Source: an uncultured Simplicispira sp.
GTDB lineage: Bacteria; Pseudomonadota; Gammaproteobacteria; Burkholderiales; Burkholderiaceae_C
NCBI GenBank assembly: GCA_903882725.1
Contig: CAIRYF010000046.1
Coordinates: 1-9,338, forward strand
Direction of reading: 5' to 3'
DNA length: 9,338 bases
The notes beneath the pieces were generated by a model. It was given only the letters and a program-made list of their open reading frames with translations, had not been told where the DNA came from and made no database searches. Positions 1-5,942 of the stretch are shown here, one piece after another. Position 1 is the first letter of the stretch. Every line of letters begins with the position of its first letter. The position numbers and the translations under genes are program-made.

Positions 1-1
1 C

Positions 2-643
2 AAAGACATTGCCCACAGCTACGAGGCGCAGCACCCCGGCACCAAGGTGCTGCTCAACTTTGCCGCCTCGGGCGCTTTGTTGCAGCAGATGGCCAAGGGT
101 GCGCCGGTAGATGTGTTTGCCTCAGCCGACCAAGAAACCATGGACAAGGCGCAAAAAGAGGGCTTGGTTTACGGCGCTGATCGCACTAACTTTGTGCGCA
201 ACAAGCTGGTGCTGATCGTGCCAATGGACGCTAAAACCGTGCCCGCCAGTCTGAGTGATTTGACCCAGACAGTTTACGCCCGCGTGGCGATTGCCAACCC
301 CGCCAGCGTGCCGGTCGGGCGTTATTCGCAAACCGCATTGGAGGCGGCCAAACTCTGGCCCGCCCTACAGGCCAAGGCGGTGAATACGCAAAACGTGCGC
401 CAGTCGCTGGACTACGTAGCGCGTGGTGAAGTCGATGCCGGTTTTGTCTATGCCACCGACGCCGCCATCATGAAAGACCAGGTCAAAGTGGCGTTTGAAG
501 TGCCGCTGGAGAGGGCCATCCTCTACCCCATCGCCAAAACCGTCGCCAGCAGCCATGCGGCCGAAGCCACCGCGTTTATCAACTACTTGGCCATGCCAGC
601 GGCGCAGGGCATCCTCAGTCAATACGGCTTTACCAAGCCTTGA
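2..643 (+). CDS. modA: Molybdate-binding periplasmic protein ModA, 5'-truncated
   Basis: This is the C-terminal 213 residues of a periplasmic molybdate-binding protein, the extracytoplasmic component of the ModABC importer. The reading frame is open from base 2, so the true start and signal peptide lie outside the window; the first visible residues are KDIAHSYEAQHPG. Family landmarks seen are the NFAASGALLQQM segment (ModA oxyanion-site Ser region), then GAPVDVFASADQETMDKA, a central hinge-like NPASVPVGRYSQTALE and the late SLDYVARGEVDAGFVYATDA, all typical of ModA. The protein ends in AAQGILSQYGFTKP, the normal C-terminus of the family. An internal GTG at 47 is not a credible start because homology continues upstream of it. 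It is followed after 28 bases by modB, so it is the upstream part of a modABC operon. The identification is secure; oxyanion preference between molybdate and tungstate cannot be read from the sequence. Confidence 0.95.
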   Translation, partial: KDIAHSYEAQHPGTKVLLNFAASGALLQQMAKGAPVDVFASADQETMDKAQKEGLVYGADRTNFVRNKLVLIVPMDAKTVPASLSDLTQTVYARVAIANPASVPVGRYSQTALEAAKLWPALQAKAVNTQNVRQSLDYVARGEVDAGFVYATDAAIMKDQVKVAFEVPLERAILYPIAKTVASSHAAEATAFINYLAMPAAQGILSQYGFTKP

Positions 644-671
644 ACGCCGCATAAACACTGCACAAACCCCC

Positions 672-1346
672 ATGGAAGTAGCTTGGTCAGCCCTGAGTTT
701 GTCGCTGCAAGTGGCGGGCTGGGCCACGGCGCTGAATTTGGTGCTGGGCATTGGCGTGGGTTACCTGCTGGCGCGCACGCGTTTTGTTGGGCGTGATGTG
801 CTCGACACCGTGCTGACGCTGCCCATGGTGATGCCGCCGACGGTGCTGGGCTACTACTTGCTGGTGCTGCTGGGGCGCAAGGGCTGGATTGGCCAATGGC
901 TGCAAACCACTTTTGGCATCAACCTGATTTTTACCCTGCAAGGCGCGGTGATTGCCGCCACCATCGTGGCGTTTCCACTGGTGTTCAAGCCGGCGCGTGC
1001 CGCGTTTGAGGCGATTGACAACCAACTTGAAGAAGCTGGGCGCGTGCTGGGGATTTCTGAAATGGCCATTTTTTGGCGCATCACGCTGCCGCTGGCGTGG
1101 CGCAGCATTTTGGCTGGCGTGCTGCTGGGCTTTGCCCGGGCACTGGGCGAGTTTGGTGCCACGCTGATGGTCGCGGGCAGCATTCCGGGTAAGACGCAAA
1201 CGTTGTCGATTGCCATTTATGAAGCAGTGCAGGCCGGGCAAGACGACATCGCCAACACGCTGGTGCTGCTTACTTCGCTGGTGTGCATCGCTGTGTTGCT
1301 CAGTACCGGACGTTTGGCACCGGGGCGCGTGGCGCACCGTTCTTGA
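672..1346 (+). CDS. modB: Molybdate ABC transporter permease ModB
   Basis: This is the 224-residue inner-membrane permease of the molybdate importer, which forms the translocation pathway as a homodimer. The start at 672 gives MEVAWSALSLSLQVAG, the usual ModB N-terminus. The frame is open further upstream, but that extension overlaps modA and reads as low-complexity shadow sequence. Hydrophobic segments are visible around residues 8-34, 44-67, 89-105, 136-150 and 190-210. The cytoplasmic EAA loop that docks on ModC is present as EEAGRVLGISEMAIFWRITLP (from residue 120, with Gly127), followed by GFARALGEFGATLMVAGSIP, a strong ModB signature. Length is normal for the family (about 220-230). No clear Shine-Dalgarno sequence precedes it, so translation is probably coupled to modA. 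Confidence 0.95.
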   Translation: MEVAWSALSLSLQVAGWATALNLVLGIGVGYLLARTRFVGRDVLDTVLTLPMVMPPTVLGYYLLVLLGRKGWIGQWLQTTFGINLIFTLQGAVIAATIVAFPLVFKPARAAFEAIDNQLEEAGRVLGISEMAIFWRITLPLAWRSILAGVLLGFARALGEFGATLMVAGSIPGKTQTLSIAIYEAVQAGQDDIANTLVLLTSLVCIAVLLSTGRLAPGRVAHRS

Positions 1347-1362
1347 ATAGGCTCTGAAAACC

Positions 1363-2064
1363 ATGCAGCTGGACATCGACATCCGCAAAACCCTGCGCTC
1401 GGGCCAGCGGGTGTTTCAGCTCCATGCGCGTTTTACGGCCCAATGCCAGCGTGTGGTGGTGATCGGGCCGTCGGGCGCGGGCAAAAGCCAACTGCTCAAA
1501 GCCATTGCTGGCCTGATGCAGCCCGACGGCGGCCATGTGCGCTTGGATGGCCAGATCTTGTTTGATGCGCAGCAAGGCGTGAATTTGCCGCCGCAGGCGC
1601 GCAACGTCGCCTATCTGTTCCAGGACTACGCGCTGTTTCCGCACCTGAGCGTGCGCCAGAACATTGCCTTTGGGCTGGCGCGCGGCTGGCGCAACCCGCG
1701 TCGCAACCACGCCAGCAAAGCAGTCGATTATTGGATTGACGCCTTCCAGCTGGGTGACGTTGCCGACCAAGCGCCGCACGAATTGTCGGGCGGCCAGCGC
1801 CAGCGCACGGCTTTGGCGCGTGCGCTGGTGGCACAGCCGCGTGCGCTGCTGCTCGATGAGCCGTTTGCCGCGCTCGACCCCGGCCTGCGCGTGACGCTGC
1901 GCGCTGAACTCGATGCGCTACAGCGGCGCTTGCAAGTGCCGATGGTGCTGATCACCCACGATCCGCAAGACGTGGCGGTGTTTGGTGAGCAGGTGTTGCA
2001 GATGCGCGCTGGCGCTATCGAATCGCATCCGGGCGCTCGCACCGAGTCCTTGGCCATGGCATAA
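1363..2064 (+). CDS. modC: Molybdate ABC transporter ATPase ModC, short form without MOP domain
   Basis: This 233-residue protein is the cytoplasmic ATPase that powers ModB. All nucleotide-binding motifs are intact: Walker A GPSGAGKS (35-42), Q-loop Gln87 in LFQDYALFPH, signature LSGGQRQR (141-148), Walker B LLLDEP with Asp165 and Glu166, D-loop AALD (169-172) and switch His199 in LITHD. The protein ends soon after the ATPase core, at about residue 233. ModC proteins are usually near 350 residues and carry a C-terminal MOP/TOBE domain that binds molybdate and gives trans-inhibition of transport. That domain is absent, and the following bases are intergenic rather than a frameshifted remnant. 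It follows modB by 16 bases. Placement after modA and modB makes the assignment firm despite the short form. Confidence 0.92.
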   Translation: MQLDIDIRKTLRSGQRVFQLHARFTAQCQRVVVIGPSGAGKSQLLKAIAGLMQPDGGHVRLDGQILFDAQQGVNLPPQARNVAYLFQDYALFPHLSVRQNIAFGLARGWRNPRRNHASKAVDYWIDAFQLGDVADQAPHELSGGQRQRTALARALVAQPRALLLDEPFAALDPGLRVTLRAELDALQRRLQVPMVLITHDPQDVAVFGEQVLQMRAGAIESHPGARTESLAMA

Positions 2065-2078
2065 AAAATTTTGCCTAG

Positions 2079-2103
2079 CGCTGTATAAAAAAATACATAA
2101 CGA
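2079..2103 (+). promoter_or_regulatory. Candidate ModE (molybdate-responsive repressor) operator
   Basis: Two half-sites are seen: CGCTGTATA (2079-2087) and TACATAACGA (2094-2103), separated by six A residues (2088-2093). The proteobacterial ModE consensus, as I remember it, is CGCTATATA - N6 - TATATAACGA. The left half therefore differs at one of nine positions and the right half at one of ten, with the expected spacing. The core also fits the older TATAT-N7-TAYAT form with one mismatch. The site ends 12 bases before the ATG of the TonB receptor and covers the likely promoter -10, so ModE-molybdate binding would repress the receptor when molybdenum is plentiful. No modE gene is in the window. 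Confidence 0.7.
2084..2089 (+). promoter_or_regulatory. Possible -10 element of the TonB-receptor promoter
   Basis: TATAAA matches the sigma-70 -10 consensus at five of six positions and would place transcription start near 2096, leaving a short leader that keeps the purine-rich GAAGAG (2102-2107), eight bases before the ATG, as ribosome binding site. No good -35 lies at the usual distance. TTGCCT at 2071-2076 would instead pair, with 17-base spacing, to TACATA (2094-2099), but that start would cut off the ribosome binding site. Either choice falls inside the candidate ModE operator. Confidence 0.3.
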
Positions 2104-2115
2104 AGAGAAAAGACC

Positions 2116-4170
2116 ATGAAGAACATTCGATACAACCTTGGTGGGGAAAAAGCAGCAGCAGGCACAGGCGAGGCACAGCGCGCGCCCCGGCTGCGCCTGC
2201 TGCCCGCTTTATTGCTGGCATTTTTTGCTACGTCTGCTGCGGCGCAAGACGGCAGTTTTCAGTTGGGCACGGTGGTGGTTACGGGTGCGGCGCAAGGCGC
2301 AGAGCAGGGTGCCGAGCAGGTGCTCGGCAAGGATGCCATTCAGAAGCGCAACGCCGACACCGTAGGATCCGCCGTGGTGGCCTTGCCAGGCACCAGCCTC
2401 TCGCGCAACAGCCGCAATGAAGACACGGTATCTCTGCGCGGCTTTGATTCACGCCAGGTACCCATGTTTGTTGATGGCGTACCGTTGTACGTTCCTTATG
2501 ACGGCTATGTGGACTATGGCCGTTTTACTACTTTCGATTTAGCGGAAATCCGCGTTGCCAAGGCCGGTGCCTCGCTGCTGTATGGCCCCAACACCCTAGG
2601 TGGTGCCATCAATCTGGTGACCCGCAAGCCGGTGCGTGCGTTGGAGGGCGATGTGCGCCTAGGCGTAGGTTCGGGTTCCGAAAAAATGGGTTCGCTCAAT
2701 CTTGGCACGCGGCAAGACACGTGGTACGCGCAGCTGGGCCTGTCGTACCTAGATGCCGACGGTTTCCCCTTGCCCAAGGGCTTTAAGGACTACAAGGCCA
2801 AACCCACCGACACAGGCAGCCAGCGCGAGAACGCTTATCGCACCGACCAGCGCCTGTCGTTCAAAGTGGGTTTGACGCCCAATGCGACCGACGAATACGC
2901 GCTGGGCTACGTGCGCCAGGACGGCGAAAAAGGCAACCCGGTGTACACCGGCCAGTCCACCAGCGGCATTCGCTACTGGCAGTGGCCCTTCTGGGACAAA
3001 GACAGCCTGTATTTCATCAGTAGCACCCGCATTGGCCAGAACAATGTGCTCAAGGCCCGGGTGTTCTATGACACCTACAAGAACAGCATTCTCGCGTTCA
3101 GCAACGCCAGCTACGCCACGCAGCTCAACAACACCAGCTTCCCCAGCGTGTACAACGACAGCTCGACCGGTGCCGCGCTGGAACTGGCCAACTACGCGCT
3201 GGCCAACCATGAGTTGCGTTTGGCGCTGCACCTCAAACAAGACAAGCACGAAGAGTCCAACCCTTCGTCACCGACCAAAAACTACCGTGACACCACCACC
3301 TCGCTGGCGGTAGAGGACAGCATTACTCTGGCCAAAAACTGGCACGTGCGCGTGGGCCTGTCGCACGACAAGCGCGATGCCAAAGAGGTGTACGACTGGC
3401 CCACTGGCTCAACCAGCGCCACCAATGGCCTGGTCGAGCTGACCCGCTTGCTCGATGAGCACGGCAGCGAGGCCTATGCCATTGCCTCGCACAAAACGCG
3501 CTTTCCCACCATCAAGGACCGCTACTCTGCCCGCATGGGTGCGGCGCTACCCAACCCCGACCTCCAGCCCGAGGTGGCCAATCACCTGGAGCTGGGCATC
3601 AAAGGATCGCCCTGGACCGGTGGCAAGGGCCAAGCGGCGGTGTTCTACAGCCGCATCACCGACCTGATGCAAAGCGTTTATGTGGCAGCACCGCTGGGCA
3701 CTTGTGGCGCAGGCAGCACCACTTGCGCGCAAGCGCAAAACGTGGGTCGATCGCGCCACGCGGGGCTGGAGCTGTCACTTGACCAGTCGATTGCGCGCCA
3801 GTGGACTTTGACCGGTGCCTACACCTATCTGGCACGGCGCAACCTGAGCGATGCCAGCGTGCAACCCACCGACACGCCGCGCCATCGCCTGTATACCGCA
3901 CTGACTTGGGCACCGAGTGATGCCTGGGAGCTGCGCACCACGCTGGAGACCGAGCAAGGCCGCAAGGTCGCTTTTGCCGGATCGGGCAAGACCATTTACC
4001 GTGACCTGGCTGGCTTTGGGATTGTGGGCGTGAAGGCCACCTGGAAGCCGCGCAAGGACATGGCAGTGGACTTTGGTGTGGCCAACTTGGGCGACAAATG
4101 GTATGAACTGTCGGATGGCTTCCCGCTGCCCGGACGCACTTGGTTTGTTCGTGGCAGCTACCGCTTCTAA
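2116..4170 (+). CDS. TonB-dependent outer-membrane receptor, candidate molybdenum/tungsten-chelate receptor
   Basis: This 684-residue protein is a complete TonB-dependent receptor: an outer-membrane beta-barrel with an internal plug that imports a scarce ligand using TonB/ExbBD energy. The N-terminus is an unusually long signal peptide (about 43 residues, with a 25-residue hydrophilic start) ending SAAA before QDG. A TonB box, LGTVVVTG, lies at 50-57. The plug spans about 66-172 and contains SLRGFDSRQVPMFVDGVPL and LYGPNTLGGAINLVTRKP. The barrel carries the family motif KTRFPTIKDRYS and ALPNPDLQPE, and ends in Phe (FVRGSYRF), the outer-membrane insertion signal. Cys530 and Cys537 in a predicted surface loop may form a disulfide. 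The gene lies 51 bases after modC, just behind a candidate ModE operator, and is followed after 25 bases by a DUF2478 gene with no terminator visible between. The ligand is inferred from context; ferric siderophore or other chelates cannot be excluded. Confidence 0.93.
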   Translation: MKNIRYNLGGEKAAAGTGEAQRAPRLRLLPALLLAFFATSAAAQDGSFQLGTVVVTGAAQGAEQGAEQVLGKDAIQKRNADTVGSAVVALPGTSLSRNSRNEDTVSLRGFDSRQVPMFVDGVPLYVPYDGYVDYGRFTTFDLAEIRVAKAGASLLYGPNTLGGAINLVTRKPVRALEGDVRLGVGSGSEKMGSLNLGTRQDTWYAQLGLSYLDADGFPLPKGFKDYKAKPTDTGSQRENAYRTDQRLSFKVGLTPNATDEYALGYVRQDGEKGNPVYTGQSTSGIRYWQWPFWDKDSLYFISSTRIGQNNVLKARVFYDTYKNSILAFSNASYATQLNNTSFPSVYNDSSTGAALELANYALANHELRLALHLKQDKHEESNPSSPTKNYRDTTTSLAVEDSITLAKNWHVRVGLSHDKRDAKEVYDWPTGSTSATNGLVELTRLLDEHGSEAYAIASHKTRFPTIKDRYSARMGAALPNPDLQPEVANHLELGIKGSPWTGGKGQAAVFYSRITDLMQSVYVAAPLGTCGAGSTTCAQAQNVGRSRHAGLELSLDQSIARQWTLTGAYTYLARRNLSDASVQPTDTPRHRLYTALTWAPSDAWELRTTLETEQGRKVAFAGSGKTIYRDLAGFGIVGVKATWKPRKDMAVDFGVANLGDKWYELSDGFPLPGRTWFVRGSYRF

Positions 4171-4195
4171 AAATGCAGAGATAGGTTTCACAACC

Positions 4196-4810
4196 ATGCA
4201 CACCCTCCCTCCTTCTTTTCTGGCCGCTGTGGTGCATCCCGACTATCTCGGCGGTGTCGATACCTTGCTGGCCGACTTTTGCCGCAGCCTGCAGGCCCAA
4301 GGTCACTGCGTGGGCGGCGTGGTGCAGGCCAATCGGGTGCGTCCCGGGGGCGGCAAGTGGATGCTTTTGCAAGATGTACGCACCGGCGAGGAGTTCTCCA
4401 TCTCGCAAGACCTGGGCGCGCAGTCGCAGTCCTGCTGCCTCGACCCCGCCGGGGTAGCGCAAGCCAGCATGGTGCTGCGTCAGGCGCTGCTTGACCGCGT
4501 TGATGTGACCGTAGCCAACCGTTTTGGCGCGCTGGAGGCAGCGGGCGCGGGTTTTTCCAGCGAGTTGCTGGCGCTGATGGCCGACGAACGCCCGCTGTTG
4601 ACGCTGGTCAGTGAAAAACATTTGCAGGCCTGGCGCAGCTTTACCGGTGGACTGGGCTACGAGCTGCCACCTTGCGCGTCGGCGCTGCACAGCTGGTTTG
4701 CGCTGGTGATGAAGATGAAGATGGAGATGGAGATGGAGATGGAGATGGAGATGGAGATGCAAAAAACGCACACAGCGCTGGACTGGCAAGAGCAATGGCA
4801 AGAACGATGA
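4196..4810 (+). CDS. DUF2478-family protein with Met-rich repeat tail
   Basis: This 204-residue cytoplasmic protein of unknown function is recognised as DUF2478 from its motif series: FLAAVVHPDYLGGVDTLL at the N-terminus, GHCVGGVVQ (36-44), FSISQDLG (67-74), CCLDP (80-84), NRFGALEAAG (108-117) and AWRSFTGG near 150-157. The N-terminal strand-loop-helix resembles the start of P-loop NTPases but has no GKT/S, so nucleotide hydrolysis is not supported. I recall relatives in molybdate-transport loci, which agrees with this context. After the conserved core, residues 172-188 read (MK)2(ME)6M, encoded by a hexanucleotide repeat, and a short QKTHTALDWQEQWQER tail follows. The start at 4196 was chosen because conserved sequence begins there and it lies just after the receptor gene; the longer open frame overlaps that gene. 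The stop overlaps the next ATG by four bases (ATGA). Confidence 0.8.
   Translation: MHTLPPSFLAAVVHPDYLGGVDTLLADFCRSLQAQGHCVGGVVQANRVRPGGGKWMLLQDVRTGEEFSISQDLGAQSQSCCLDPAGVAQASMVLRQALLDRVDVTVANRFGALEAAGAGFSSELLALMADERPLLTLVSEKHLQAWRSFTGGLGYELPPCASALHSWFALVMKMKMEMEMEMEMEMEMQKTHTALDWQEQWQER
4709..4759 (+). repeat. Hexanucleotide tandem repeat (ATGAAG)2(ATGGAG)6 inside the DUF2478 gene
   Basis: Two copies of ATGAAG (4709-4720) are followed by six perfect copies of ATGGAG (4721-4756) and a final ATG (4757-4759). The unit is in frame with the DUF2478 gene and encodes alternating Met-Lys then Met-Glu. Copy-number change by slippage would alter tail length in two-residue steps without shifting the frame. 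It ends 47 bases before the ATG of the next gene. Confidence 0.97.
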
Positions 4811-5862
4811 AACGGCGTCTCTTATTGCAATCAGGCTTGTCTTTGTGGAGTGCTGCCTGGTGCGGCACTGCCGCCTGGGCTGGCCCAAGCGGCAGCACCA
4901 TTGCCGCCCACTTTGGCAAGTTGCCACCGCCGCAGCGCGTGCGCCGGGTGTTTGCGGCGGGTGCCCCGGCAGGCGTGTTGCTGGCTGCGCTGGCCCCTGA
5001 AAAACTGGTCGGCTGGCCCTTGCAGTTGAGCAACACCGCCCGGGGTCTGCTGGGCGCGCCGCTGCACAGCCTGTCCTTTGTCGGGCGTCTGGCCGGGCGC
5101 GGCAGCACGGTGCCGCTGGAAACCTTGGTGCAGTTGCAGCCCGACCTGATTTTGGACTCCGGTACGGCCGATGCCACCTACATTTCGGCGGCGCAGCGCG
5201 TCACCGAGCAGACCGGGCTGCCCTGCGTGCTGGTGCAAGGGCGCTTGGCCGACCACGCTGCGCAGCTGCGCGAAGTTGGCCAGCTGCTGGGCGTGGCTGA
5301 ACGGGGCGAGCGCCTGGCGGTGTATGCCGACGCGGCCTTGGCGCTGGCTGCGCAGTTGCGTGCCAGTGTGCCGCTGGGCGAGCGCCCGCGCGTTTACTTT
5401 GGTCGCAGTGCCGACGGGATGGAGACCGGGCTGGACGGCTCCATCAACTTGGAGGTGCTGGATTGTGTTGCTGGCCACAACGTGGCAGCTGCGGCTGGCA
5501 AGGGCTCGCTCACGCGCGTGTCGATGGAGCAAATTTTGGGCTGGGATCCACAGGTCATCGTCACGCAGGAGCCCGAATTTGCCCGCCGTGCCCTGAGCGA
5601 TCCCTTGTGGCGATCGCTCACTGCCGTGCGCAAGCGCCGTGTCTATTGCGCCCCGGTGCTGCCTTTTGGTTGGCTGGATGGCCCGCCCGGTGTTAACCGG
5701 CTGATTGGCGTGCATTGGCTGGCACAGCTGCTGCACCCGACGCACCCGGCAGTGCGTGCGCTCGAACCGTTGGCAGTGGCCGTGCAGCGCTTTTATCGCT
5801 TGTTCTACGGTGCCGAGCTGTCACCACAGGCGCTAACGGCCTTATTGGGAGAAATAAAGTGA
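4807..5862 (+). CDS. Periplasmic substrate-binding protein of a FecCD/BtuCD-type (MolA-like) importer
   Basis: This 351-residue protein is the periplasmic binding component of a type II ABC importer, the class that carries ferric siderophores, cobalamin and, in Haemophilus influenzae MolBCA, molybdate/tungstate. The N-terminus MKRRLLLQSGLSLW, with cleavage likely after AWA (residue 25), is a signal peptide; the RRLLLQ core resembles a twin-arginine motif, suggesting Tat export. There is no lipobox. Two lobes of the PF01497 fold follow: VFAAGAPAGVLLAAL, TLVQLQPDLILDSG, a connecting helix, then SMEQILGWDPQVIVTQEP and FGWLDGPPGVNRLIGVHWLAQLL, a stretch typical of MolA-like members. ATG 4807 was preferred because it starts the signal peptide and overlaps the previous stop; ATG 4795 would add four residues, and the open frame back to 4672 is an acidic read-through of the hexamer repeat. 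Substrate is inferred from the neighbouring ModE site and mod genes. Confidence 0.85.
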   Translation: MKRRLLLQSGLSLWSAAWCGTAAWAGPSGSTIAAHFGKLPPPQRVRRVFAAGAPAGVLLAALAPEKLVGWPLQLSNTARGLLGAPLHSLSFVGRLAGRGSTVPLETLVQLQPDLILDSGTADATYISAAQRVTEQTGLPCVLVQGRLADHAAQLREVGQLLGVAERGERLAVYADAALALAAQLRASVPLGERPRVYFGRSADGMETGLDGSINLEVLDCVAGHNVAAAAGKGSLTRVSMEQILGWDPQVIVTQEPEFARRALSDPLWRSLTAVRKRRVYCAPVLPFGWLDGPPGVNRLIGVHWLAQLLHPTHPAVRALEPLAVAVQRFYRLFYGAELSPQALTALLGEIK

Positions 5863-5867
5863 AATTT

Positions 5868-5926
5868 ATAACAAAACAGCCTCTAGCCCTTATGCGTAAA
5901 GCGCAAGCAGCTATTGTTTTTATAGT
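5868..5926 (+). repeat. Dispersed intergenic hairpin element of Comamonadaceae type
   Basis: The gap between the binding-protein and permease genes holds an imperfect inverted repeat bounded by AAAACA (5873-5878) and TGTTTT (5915-5920), with internal CTCTAGCCCTTATG and GCGCAAGCAGCTATTG. I recognise this sequence type (CCTCTAGCCCTTAT...GCGCAAGCAGCTAT) as a short element scattered between genes in Comamonadaceae. It is AT-richer than the genes around it and contains no credible ORF. It may fold in mRNA and alter expression of the downstream genes. Recognition is from memory, not a search. Confidence 0.55.
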
Positions 5927-5942
5927 ATGACGCCACTGCCTG

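Noticed and set aside
495..671. N-terminal extension of ModB by 59 residues.
   Set aside because: It lies inside modA in another frame, has basic low-complexity composition, and ModB proteins begin near the ATG at 672.
687..1388. Long minus-strand open frames opposite modB and elsewhere (for example 4831-5745 and 6329-7267).
   Set aside because: They are shadows caused by high-GC codon bias opposite genes with solid family motifs; their translations are rich in Arg, Gln, His or Ala-Pro with no domain.
2061..2078. AAAAAATTTT after modC as a terminator.
   Set aside because: There is no GC-rich stem followed by a T run; it is just a short AT palindrome at the stop codon, so read-through from modC into the receptor gene cannot be excluded.
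4672..4806. A 45-residue upstream extension of the binding protein with an Asp-Glu/Asp-Gly repeat.
   Set aside because: It would put an acidic low-complexity stretch before a well-formed signal peptide and is simply the hexamer repeat read in another frame. The overlapping ATG at 4807 is the better start.
3656..4927. A 423-codon open frame on the minus strand with a His-Leu repeat.
   Set aside because: It runs antisense to the receptor and DUF2478 genes, which have clear family motifs. Its His-Leu run is the complement of the hexamer repeat, and it has no recognisable domain.
5863..5942. Possible second ModE site before the permease (TTTATAACA near 5865, or GCTATTG...ATAGTATGACG).
   Set aside because: Only one half resembles the consensus in the first case, and the second needs insertions to align. 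The dispersed element explains the sequence better.
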